In this document: in pieces, positions 57,366 to 64,000 of the stretch
Layout of the letters: each line of letters starts with the position of its first letter
How positions within the stretch are numbered: the stretch's first letter is position 1
Source: SMYC01 sp963578475
Lineage (GTDB): Bacteria > Acidobacteriota > Vicinamibacteria > Marinacidobacterales > SMYC01
NCBI GenBank assembly: GCA_963578475.1
Contig: CAUZCL010000002.1
Span: forward strand, 1-64,000
Direction of reading: 5' to 3'
DNA length: 64,000 nt
The notes under the pieces: generated by a model
Told to the model about the DNA's origin: nothing
The model's database searches: none
Seen by the model: only the letters and a program-made list of their open reading frames with translations
Made by a program: the position numbers and the translations under genes

Positions 57366-58092
57366 GTGGGAGGGAAAGCTCGCTCTCGTTACCGGCGGCT
57401 CTCGCGGCATCGGACGAGCGATTGCCGCTGCCCTGGTCGAACGCGGTGTGCGCGTTGTGCTGACCGGGCGCAGCGAAGAGCGCGCACGGGCGACTGCCGA
57501 AGAGCTAGGCGCTTGCGCCCAGGGCGTCGCGATGGATGTTTCCGACCGGGAGGCGGTTGCCCGTGTGTTCAAATCGGTTCTCGACGAGCATGAGCGGATC
57601 GACATTCTCGTCAACAATGCGGGAATCACACGGGACAACTTGCTCATGCGGATGAAGCCGGAAGAGTGGAACGCGGTCCTCGCGACGAACGTCAATGGGC
57701 TCTACTATTGCAGCCAGGTGGTTCTCCGGCCTATGATTCGCCAGCGCTCCGGGCGTGTCATCAATATGAGCTCTGTTGTCGGTCTGATGGGCAATGCGGG
57801 ACAAGTTAATTATGCGGCGTCCAAGGCCGCGATTTTGGGATTTACCAAGGCGCTTGCCCGTGAGGTGGCATGTCGAAACGTGACGGTGAATGCGATTGCA
57901 CCTGGTTATATCGAGACCGATATGACGCGCGAGCTTCCGAAAGGCGCGACCGAGGCGCTCCATGAGGCGATTCCAATGAAGCGCATCGGCCAGCCTTCGG
58001 ATGTAGCTGCGGCGGTCTTGTACCTTGCGTCCGAAGGTGCGAGCTACGTTACGGGACAGGTTTTGCAAGTCAATGGCGGTTTATACATGTGA
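57358..58092 (+). CDS. fabG: 3-oxoacyl-ACP reductase FabG
   Basis: A 244-residue short-chain dehydrogenase that reduces 3-oxoacyl-ACP with NADPH. The cofactor loop is TGGSRGIGRA. The catalytic Ser is in NMSSVVGLMG, and Tyr and Lys in VNYAASKAAILG; NNAGITRDNLLMRM is the FabG-specific region. It starts at TTG 57358, 8 bases inside fabD, with GGAGG well placed. Confidence 0.96.
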   Translation: MSEWEGKLALVTGGSRGIGRAIAAALVERGVRVVLTGRSEERARATAEELGACAQGVAMDVSDREAVARVFKSVLDEHERIDILVNNAGITRDNLLMRMKPEEWNAVLATNVNGLYYCSQVVLRPMIRQRSGRVINMSSVVGLMGNAGQVNYAASKAAILGFTKALAREVACRNVTVNAIAPGYIETDMTRELPKGATEALHEAIPMKRIGQPSDVAAAVLYLASEGASYVTGQVLQVNGGLYM

Positions 58093-58102
58093 GGAGGATT
58101 CC

Positions 58103-58339
58103 ATGAGTAAGATTCCAGATAAAGTCAAAGGCATAATCATCGAGCAGCTCGGCGTCACCGAGGATCAAGTCACAGAGGACGCGTCGTTCGTCGACGACCT
58201 CGGCGCTGATTCTCTCGATCAAATGGAGCTCGTCATGGCGCTCGAAGAAGAGTTTGGCATCGAGATTCCCGACGAAGACGCGGAGAAGATCACCCGCGTG
58301 AGAGAGGCGATCTCGTACATTACCGAGCACGGGAAGTAG
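58103..58339 (+). CDS. acpP: Acyl carrier protein
   Basis: A 78-residue acidic helical protein. The phosphopantetheine Ser is in DLGADSLDQMELVMALEE, the canonical site. AGGAGG lies 7 bases before ATG 58103. It carries the growing acyl chain for the Fab enzymes here and donates 3-hydroxyacyl groups to LpxA. Confidence 0.97.
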   Translation: MSKIPDKVKGIIIEQLGVTEDQVTEDASFVDDLGADSLDQMELVMALEEEFGIEIPDEDAEKITRVREAISYITEHGK

Positions 58340-58346
58340 AGGGTTT

Positions 58347-59588
58347 TTGAATCGTAGAGTGGTTATTACGGGCGTTGGGCTGGTTTCAGCTCTCGGACTC
58401 GGCACGAAGGAGACCTGGGATGGTTTGCTTGCCGGCAGGTCGGGGATCGGGCCGGTTACCCATTTCGATGCGTCCGATTTCAGCGTGCGCATTGCCGGCG
58501 AGGTGAAGGATTTCGATCCGCTTCGCTTCGTCGCCAAAAAAGACGTCAAGAAGATGGACGCTTTCATGCAATATGCGCTGGCGGCCTCCGACTTTGCGAT
58601 GGAAGATGCGGGGCTGGTGATAAAGGAAGACAATGCCGTACGCGTGGGTGTTTTCATCGCGTCGGGAATTGGGGGCTTCAGCACCATCGAGCGAGAGCAC
58701 TCCGCCCTTTTGAAAGGCGGCCCGCGTCGTATTTCGCCTTTCTTTATCCCCGCGATCATCATCAATCTCGCGGCGGGCCACGTCTCTATCCGTTTCGGGG
58801 CCAAAGGGCCTAACTCGGCGACAGCGACCGCCTGTTCGGCAAGCACTCATGCCATCGGCGACGCGATGAAGATCATTCAGCGCGGCGATGCAGACGCGAT
58901 GATCGCTGGCGGGTCCGAAGCAGCGATTACGCCCATGGGTATCGGAGGCTTTGCGGCCATGAAAGCGCTCTCGGTCCGCAACGACGAGCCGGAGCGGGCT
59001 TCACGGCCCTTCGACCGCGACCGTGACGGATTCGTTGTCGGGGAGGGTGCCGGCATCCTCGTGCTCGAGGAGCTCGAAGGTGCTGAGGCGCGTGGTGCGG
59101 ACATCTATGCGGAGCTCGTGGGTTATGGCATGAGCTCCGACGCATATCATATGACCACACCGTCCGAGACGGGGGATGGCGCGCGACGCGTCATGGAGAA
59201 CGCGATCGCCGATGCAGGAATTCCGCCGACCGAGGTCGGATATGTCAACGCGCATGGCACATCCACTGCCTATAACGACCGCACCGAGACCCTGGCGATC
59301 CGCGCGGTGTTCGGCGACCACGCGGACCAGTTGGCCGTAAGCTCGACGAAGTCCATGACGGGCCATCTTCTTGGAGGTGCCGGTGGGCTCGAAGCCGGGA
59401 TTACCGCGCTTGCCCTGAAAGAACAAATCGTGCCCCCGACGATGAACTATGATAATACCGACCCCGACTGTACTCTGGATTACGTTCCCAACGAGGCTCG
59501 GACGCTTTCGTTCGAATACGCTCTTTCGAACTCGTTTGGATTCGGGGGAACCAACGGCGCATTGTTGCTCAAGCGCCACACAGCTTAA
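58347..59588 (+). CDS. fabF: 3-oxoacyl-ACP synthase II (FabF)
   Basis: A 413-residue condensing enzyme that elongates acyl-ACP with malonyl-ACP. The active-site Cys is in TATACSASTHAIGDAM, and the two His in NAHGTSTAYNDRTE and KSMTGHLLGGAGG. The TTG start at 58347 is 7 bases after acpP. With fabH missing from the cluster, initiation must use a FabH elsewhere or another route. Confidence 0.96.
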   Translation: MNRRVVITGVGLVSALGLGTKETWDGLLAGRSGIGPVTHFDASDFSVRIAGEVKDFDPLRFVAKKDVKKMDAFMQYALAASDFAMEDAGLVIKEDNAVRVGVFIASGIGGFSTIEREHSALLKGGPRRISPFFIPAIIINLAAGHVSIRFGAKGPNSATATACSASTHAIGDAMKIIQRGDADAMIAGGSEAAITPMGIGGFAAMKALSVRNDEPERASRPFDRDRDGFVVGEGAGILVLEELEGAEARGADIYAELVGYGMSSDAYHMTTPSETGDGARRVMENAIADAGIPPTEVGYVNAHGTSTAYNDRTETLAIRAVFGDHADQLAVSSTKSMTGHLLGGAGGLEAGITALALKEQIVPPTMNYDNTDPDCTLDYVPNEARTLSFEYALSNSFGFGGTNGALLLKRHTA

Positions 59589-59630
59589 ATTGAAGCACCG
59601 TCGGTCAGTACTGCGTCAAGAGGTGAGAGG

Positions 59631-60668
59631 ATGACGACAGGCGTCGTTTTCACCGAAGATTTCAAAAAGCACGATACCGGTAGAAGCCACCCGGAATCGG
59701 CGGGTTGTGTCGATGCGGTCGCGCGTGCTCTTCGCGACCCCTCGCTGACGGACAAGCTCAAAGTACTAGAACCGCGCCGTGCCGAGCGGGAAGAGATACT
59801 GCTCGTCCATTGGGACCGCCTCTATGACGAGGTCCTCGAATCCGCCGGAAAGAAACGCACTCATTTGGACTCGGATTCGGTCGCATCCGCGGAAACCGCG
59901 GAAGTGACGCACCTCGCCGCGGGCTCGGTACTGACCGCGACCGAGGCGGTCATTGACAAAACGGTCCAAAACGCATTCGCCTTTCCGCGGCCGCCGGGAC
60001 ATCACGCGAAGCCCGACAAAGCGATGGGCTTTTGCATTTTTAACAATGTTGCCATCGCGGCTCAATACGCGCAGACACGATTTCAGCTCGATAAAATATT
60101 GATCCTCGATTTCGACGTCCATCACGGAAACGGGACGCAAAAAGTGTTCTATACATCACCCGAAGTCCTGTTTCTGTCGACTCACGAGTTGGGAAATTAC
60201 CCAGGCACGGGTGACTTGGGAGAAATCGGCAAAGAGGAAGGCGAGGGATTCACGCTCAACGTACCCATGCCACCCGGGATGGGGAGTCCAGAATTCTTGC
60301 GTATCTTTCGCGATGACGTGGTTCCCGTCGGACTCGAGTTTGCGCCCGAGCTCATCCTTGTCTCGGCGGGTTTCGACGCTCATCGAGACGACCCGCTCGG
60401 CGGCATGAATCTTACACGCGATGGCTATGCGGGGATCACGCATGAGATTCTACGGCTCGCGGAGAGCACCTGCGATGGGAAGGTTGTGTTTGCGCTAGAA
60501 GGTGGTTATGACCTGCACGCGCTCGAGAATTCGATCGTCTCGACCCTTGCGGTCATGACCGGAGAACGGACGCTGGAATCCGCGGACGCCGGAAAGGCGG
60601 CTGAGGCGCTCGTTAACGAAGTGCGTGAAGCGCACGGAGCCTATTGGTCGAGTCTCCGTGAGCACTAG
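59631..60668 (+). CDS. Histone deacetylase-family (class II-like) zinc amidohydrolase
   Basis: A 345-residue arginase/deacetylase-fold enzyme. The His pair is in FPRPPGHHAKPDKAMGF (His124, His125). Zinc ligands are in ILDFDVHHGNGTQ (Asp162, His164) and SAGFDAHRDDPLGGM (Asp249 region); the transition-state Tyr is in LEGGYDLHALEN. All catalytic residues are present, so it should remove acyl groups from lysine or from acetylpolyamines. The RPPGHHA/DVHHGNGTQ pattern is closest to class II HDACs and bacterial HDAC-like amidohydrolases. It lies 42 bases after fabF and 10 bases before the Lys-rich VOC gene. Confidence 0.93.
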   Translation: MTTGVVFTEDFKKHDTGRSHPESAGCVDAVARALRDPSLTDKLKVLEPRRAEREEILLVHWDRLYDEVLESAGKKRTHLDSDSVASAETAEVTHLAAGSVLTATEAVIDKTVQNAFAFPRPPGHHAKPDKAMGFCIFNNVAIAAQYAQTRFQLDKILILDFDVHHGNGTQKVFYTSPEVLFLSTHELGNYPGTGDLGEIGKEEGEGFTLNVPMPPGMGSPEFLRIFRDDVVPVGLEFAPELILVSAGFDAHRDDPLGGMNLTRDGYAGITHEILRLAESTCDGKVVFALEGGYDLHALENSIVSTLAVMTGERTLESADAGKAAEALVNEVREAHGAYWSSLREH

Positions 60669-60678
60669 GATATGACCC

Positions 60679-61182
60679 ATGGCTAAAAAGGCCCAAAAGA
60701 AAAACGTCGCCAAGAAGACAAAAGCAAAAGCCAAGCCTGCCCCGAAAAAGACGACCAAGAAATCGCCGAAGCGCCGGCAAGCTAGTGGACTTGGGATTGC
60801 GTCGCTGCATATCGATTTCATGACGTATAAAGTCGACCAGCTCAAGAAGTTTTACGAAGGGATTCTGGAGCTTTCGACTGAGACGAGTGATGATGAAGGC
60901 TTGAACTATCTTCTCGTGAGGACGTCGCCCGAGTCCACGATGGGTTTCATGCCCCCGCATCCAGATATGCGGGGTGAGCAGCCGCTGCCTCGCGAGCCGA
61001 CATTGTATTTCGAGGTCAAAGATGTCGACCGCGCCTATGCTCAACTCATCGCGAAAGGCGCGGCATTTGCCGGGCCGCCAGTGGAAATGCCGTGGGGTGA
61101 CCGCGTGGTCACGACCACCGATCCAGAGGGTCGGACAGTCATGCTCGCTTCGAAGGCCATGGGCAAGAAGGCGCGAAAGTGA
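60679..61182 (+). CDS. VOC (glyoxalase-fold) domain protein with histone-H1-like Lys/Ala/Pro tail
   Basis: A 167-residue protein in two clear parts. Residues 1-36 are a disordered basic tail with 14 Lys and 2 Arg (for example KTKAKAKPAPKKTTKKSPKR), containing an SPKR motif like the DNA-minor-groove SPKK units of histone H1. Residues 40-160 are a single VOC domain (SLHIDFMTYKVDQLKKFYEG, TLYFEVKDVDRAYAQLIAKG, VVTTTDPEGRTVMLASK). A second basic patch (GKKARK) ends it. The tail should bind DNA or RNA. The gene sits between a deacetylase and an M20 hydrolase, overlapping the latter by 4 bases (GTGA). Confidence 0.85.
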   Translation: MAKKAQKKNVAKKTKAKAKPAPKKTTKKSPKRRQASGLGIASLHIDFMTYKVDQLKKFYEGILELSTETSDDEGLNYLLVRTSPESTMGFMPPHPDMRGEQPLPREPTLYFEVKDVDRAYAQLIAKGAAFAGPPVEMPWGDRVVTTTDPEGRTVMLASKAMGKKARK

Positions 61183-62183
61183 GCGAGATCAACCCCTATA
61201 TCAGGCGCCTCGTCGACATCCCGTCCGTCTCGGGCGGTGAAGGCGATGTCGCCCGTTTTCTAGAAAAAGATCTAGCGAATCGCGGCTTCTCGGTGCGTCT
61301 GCAAGAGGTCGGCGCGGATCGCTTCAACGTTCACGCGGTCAATAATGGCGCGACCCCGCGGCTCATTTTCAACACCCATATCGATACTGTGCCCCCGTTC
61401 TACGAGAGTTCGGAGGACGACACGTACATCTATGGCCGCGGCTCCTGTGACGCTAAGGGGATCCTTGCCTGCATGGTGCTCGCCACGATGGCTCTACGCG
61501 AAGAAGGCATCCGTGAAATCGGAATGCTTTTCGTCGTCGGCGAAGAAGTCGATAGCGCCGGCGCTTTGGTCGCCAACAAGGACGACTGGAAGAGCGAGCA
61601 CGTGGTGGTCGGCGAGCCTACCGAGAACCGCATGGCGAGCGGCCACAAAGGCGGCCTCAAGTTCCGTCTGAAGGCGAGCGGCAAAGCGGCCCACTCCGCC
61701 TACCCGCAGCTGGGAGAATCGGCCATCGCCTACTTGCTCGACGCGCTCAACGACATTCGCGCCGAAGATTGGGGCAAGAGCGACCTGCTAGGCGCAGCCA
61801 CGCTAAACGTCGGTACGATCAAAGGCGGCCTGGCCGCCAACGTGTTCGCCCCTGAAGCCGAATCCGACGTCTTCATCCGAGTCGTAGGCAACGTGAACGA
61901 CGTCAAGGCAAAGCTAGAAAAGATCCTGACCAAACACCCGAAACTAACCTACGAAGTGATTGCTGCCGCCGACGCCGTAACGTGCAAGACCGTGGACGGT
62001 TTCGCCATCGCGCCCGTATCGTTCGGAACCGACATCCCCGCCCTGACCAACCTGGGAAAACCACTGCTGTTAGGTCCAGGCTCGATCCACGACGCCCACA
62101 CCAACGCCGAAAAAATAGGCAAGGCAGAAGCCCAAAAGGCCGTCAAATACTACCAGCGCCTAGCGAAACAACTACTAGACTAA
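61179..62183 (+). CDS. M20-family metallopeptidase/deacylase (ArgE/DapE/aminoacylase type)
   Basis: A 334-residue di-zinc hydrolase. Metal ligands are visible in FNTHIDTVPP (His), YGRGSCDAKGILACM (Asp), VVGEEVDSAGA (catalytic Glu-Glu), VVGEPTENRM (Glu) and SIHDAHTNAEKI (His). The dimerisation domain has GHKGGLKFRLKASGKAAHSA. Members deacetylate N-acetyl-ornithine, -lysine or -citrulline, desuccinylate DAP intermediates, or cleave dipeptides; the substrate here is unknown. It starts at GTG 61179, inside the stop of the VOC gene. Together with the deacetylase two genes upstream it suggests handling of acetylated lysine compounds. Confidence 0.92.
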   Translation: MSEINPYIRRLVDIPSVSGGEGDVARFLEKDLANRGFSVRLQEVGADRFNVHAVNNGATPRLIFNTHIDTVPPFYESSEDDTYIYGRGSCDAKGILACMVLATMALREEGIREIGMLFVVGEEVDSAGALVANKDDWKSEHVVVGEPTENRMASGHKGGLKFRLKASGKAAHSAYPQLGESAIAYLLDALNDIRAEDWGKSDLLGAATLNVGTIKGGLAANVFAPEAESDVFIRVVGNVNDVKAKLEKILTKHPKLTYEVIAAADAVTCKTVDGFAIAPVSFGTDIPALTNLGKPLLLGPGSIHDAHTNAEKIGKAEAQKAVKYYQRLAKQLLD

Positions 62184-62217
62184 CTAGACGAGCCCTGAAA
62201 GCTGAATGCGTGGTTGC

Positions 62218-62403
62218 TTAATAATAATCAGAGCAACTCATAAAATAATGGCACCGCGGACAAACCAACTTGCATCGGCTTTCTTCGAGACGGGCCGAGC
62301 AGTTTGGGCAAGTTCTGATTAGAACGTCAGGATCGATCGGCTTGGGGGTGGCGCGCTCAGCTGATTCGACCGAGTCTGCCTGTGCCGTCCGCTCCGAGCT
62401 CAA
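62218..62403 (-). CDS. Small zinc-ribbon protein
   Basis: 61 residues. Two Cys pairs (CPNC and CPRC, plus Cys in SRCKL and MSCSDYY) form a zinc ribbon ending in YFMSCSDYY, a pattern shared by a widespread but uncharacterised small bacterial protein. The N-terminus is Ser/Ala/Glu-rich and probably disordered. Its ATG overlaps the stop of the TPR gene by 4 bases, so it is the second gene of a two-gene operon. Confidence 0.8.
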   Translation of the reverse strand: MSSERTAQADSVESAERATPKPIDPDVLIRTCPNCSARLEESRCKLVCPRCHYFMSCSDYY

Positions 62404-63329
62404 CTACGCCGTCCACGCTTGCCCGCGACTACCGCTTTGAACCGGGGCTCCGCCCGCAAGGGCTCGAACTCGGCGGCTTTTTGGGCTTCGGCACGCCGCG
62501 GGGGGTCGATATCGATGGCTGTTTGCAGGGCGTCAATGGCCGCATCCGGCTGGCCGAGCTGCGCGTAAGCAATCGCGAGGTTGTAGAAAGCTTCGTCGCA
62601 GTCTGGATGATTCTTCAGCGCGTATTTGAGATCCTCGATAGCCGTTTCAATGCGGCCGAGCTGGAGAAAGACAATGCCCCGTTGAAGAAGAGCGCTGTGG
62701 TCATCCGGCGTCATTTCGAGCGCTTGGGTGAACTCGCCAATCGCAAGCTCTTCTTTCCCCGCGTCGAAATGGGCGAGACCTTTGAGCACGTGGCCTTCGA
62801 CCGCGCCCGATTCCATCGCGATCATGTCGTCGGCGACGGCCAACGCTTCGTCGATTTTGGAAAGCTCCAAAAACGCAGTGCCTTTGGCGATGCGGGCGTC
62901 GATTTTGTCGGGAGCCGCGGCGATGGCGCGGTCGAAATCGCTGACGGCTTCCGGCCAACGCTTCAAATCCGCGAACGCGGCGCCGCGATTGTAGAGCACG
63001 TCGCTGCCATCGAGCTCGAAGCGCAAAACCTCGTTGAAGCCTTTGATGGCGGCCTCGGGCTGGCCCAATTCGCGCAGGATCACTGCCCGATTATGGAGCG
63101 ATGCGAGATGGTTCGGCTGGACTTCGAGAGTCCGCTCATAGTCAGCTAGAGCCTCTTCCAGGCGCCCCTGCAGGTCGTAAACCACGCCCCGATTGTAATA
63201 CGCGAGGTACGATTCCGGGTTCAGAGTTAGCGCTCGATTCAGGTGCCGGAGCGCCTTTTTGAGGTCATCCTGGTCGATGGCCTTGACACCAAGGTCCACA
63301 TAGCGCTCGCCCAGTTGAATCTGACTCAT
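62400..63329 (-). CDS. Tetratricopeptide repeat protein
   Basis: A 309-residue protein made of about eight TPR units from start to end (for example ALRHLNRALTLNPESYLAYY, ALADYERTLEVQPNHLASLH, AISDFDRA-like AVSDFDRAIAAAPDKIDARI). No signal peptide or catalytic domain is seen, so it is a cytosolic scaffold. The last residues are basic (VVAGKRGRRS). It is divergent from mutY with a 66-base spacer and coupled to the zinc-ribbon gene. Confidence 0.92.
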   Translation of the reverse strand: MSQIQLGERYVDLGVKAIDQDDLKKALRHLNRALTLNPESYLAYYNRGVVYDLQGRLEEALADYERTLEVQPNHLASLHNRAVILRELGQPEAAIKGFNEVLRFELDGSDVLYNRGAAFADLKRWPEAVSDFDRAIAAAPDKIDARIAKGTAFLELSKIDEALAVADDMIAMESGAVEGHVLKGLAHFDAGKEELAIGEFTQALEMTPDDHSALLQRGIVFLQLGRIETAIEDLKYALKNHPDCDEAFYNLAIAYAQLGQPDAAIDALQTAIDIDPPRRAEAQKAAEFEPLRAEPRFKAVVAGKRGRRS

Positions 63330-63395
63330 AGTAGCGTCCCAGAATAGCTCTGGCCCGGAGCCGAATGCAAACGCTGATCCTGATAGGATACTTTC

Positions 63396-64000
63396 GTGAA
63401 AACGGCTCGGGGGCGTTTTTCAGGACTCTTGCGTTGGTATGCGCGCCACAAGCGAAAGCTTCCGTGGCGCGACCATCCCGACCCTTACCAGGTTTGGCTG
63501 TCCGAGTTGATGCTCCAGCAGACCCAAGTACAAACGGTGGTCCCCTATTTCGAGCTTTTCATCGAGCATTTGCCCGACGTCGACGCGGTCGCGAACGCAA
63601 CGGAGCAGGAAGTGCTCGCCCTGTGGTCGGGACTAGGCTATTACCGACGTGCACGCTCGTTCCACGCGGCCGCGAGAACCATCGTCTTCGAGCTCGGCGG
63701 TCGCTTTCCGGAAGACGTAGCTGGCTGGCTGCGGCTGCCCGGCGTGGGGCGGTATACGGCCGGCGCCATCGTCTCCATTGCATTCGGCGTTCGAGCGCCA
63801 ATCTTGGATGGGAACGTCGCGCGCGTCTTGTCGCGCGTGTGCGAGGTGTACGGGAACCCGAGAAAAGGGGAGAGCAAGCGACGCTTGTGGGAGCTAGCGG
63901 CGGAGATCCTGCCCGACCGATCGATCTCGGAATTCAACCAAGCCCTCATGGAGCTCGGCGCTCTCGTTTGCGTGCCGAGAAATCCGCGTTGCGTTATCTG
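63396..64000 (+). CDS. mutY: A/G-specific adenine glycosylase, C-terminus outside window
   Basis: About 201 residues are visible from GTG 63396 (AGGA about 10 bases upstream). The catalytic Glu lies in WLSELMLQQTQVQTVVPYF, the helix-hairpin-helix in LPGVGRYTAGAIVSIAFG, and the catalytic Asp in APILDGNVARVLSRV. The first Cys of the [4Fe-4S] loop is reached in LGALVCVPRNPRC at the window edge. MutY removes adenine mispaired with 8-oxoguanine. The rest of the protein, including the NUDT1-like C-terminal domain, is not in the window. Confidence 0.95.
   Translation, partial: MKTARGRFSGLLRWYARHKRKLPWRDHPDPYQVWLSELMLQQTQVQTVVPYFELFIEHLPDVDAVANATEQEVLALWSGLGYYRRARSFHAAARTIVFELGGRFPEDVAGWLRLPGVGRYTAGAIVSIAFGVRAPILDGNVARVLSRVCEVYGNPRKGESKRRLWELAAEILPDRSISEFNQALMELGALVCVPRNPRCVI

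Overview
The window is a moderately GC-rich, gene-dense stretch from a Gram-negative (diderm) bacterium. Lipid A genes (lpxA, lpxI), bamA, skp, Mla-type and Lol-type transporters and lipoprotein signals show an outer membrane. The mix of a fused alpha/beta branched-chain E1, ClpC, LpxI, a long-form IspH and PATAN/DUF4388 regulators fits Acidobacteriota best, with Myxococcota-like deltaproteobacteria as an alternative; this is inference from gene content only. I saw no tRNA, rRNA, CRISPR array, insertion sequence or phage gene.

Region 1-13.1 kb (almost all minus strand) is catabolic: a cut-off M16 peptidase, threonine dehydratase, a secreted DUF1028 protein, a Nudix hydrolase, an aromatic amino acid decarboxylase, an acetyltransferase, an acyl-CoA dehydrogenase with a fused 2-oxoacid dehydrogenase E1, and IspH. 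Between them lie at least four decayed genes: a PaaK-like ligase fused to TPRs, a DUF4440 protein, an OppA-like lipoprotein remnant and an unassigned remnant. These carry in-frame stops and small indels. Region 13.2-25.7 kb holds a ferredoxin, uvrB, an mlaEFD lipid-transport operon, an atypical response regulator, a PP2C phosphatase broken in a G8 tract, a CaiB-type CoA-transferase, secreted proteins, a periplasmic isoaspartyl methyltransferase and a yqeC-mocA pair.

Region 25.9-33.8 kb is a nucleoside catabolism and salvage island: deoC, rpiB, hpt, cdd, purine nucleoside phosphorylase, a NupC transporter, pyrimidine-nucleoside phosphorylase and upp. DeoC and RpiB both carry N-terminal extensions that look like bacterial-microcompartment cargo tags, although no shell gene is present. 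Region 33.8-40.5 kb has small membrane proteins, enoyl-CoA hydratase, ribH-nusB-lysS and lolCD.

Region 40.6-59.6 kb is mostly housekeeping: clpC; the envelope operon bamA-skp-fabZ-lpxA-lpxI-oxidoreductase; TonB-like, SPOR-SpoIID and DUF4388 proteins; miaA-hfq; and yceD-rpmF-fabD-fabG-acpP-fabF, which lacks plsX and fabH. Region 59.6-62.2 kb is the most unusual module: an HDAC-family deacetylase, a VOC-domain protein with a histone-H1-like lysine-rich tail, and an M20 deacylase/peptidase, tightly packed. A zinc-ribbon/TPR pair and the start of mutY close the window.

Several intergenic gaps contain related imperfect inverted-repeat elements (core words CACAGAGGCACAGAG or CGCAAAGGCGCCAAG), and a long wobble-preserving hairpin lies between uvrB and mlaE.
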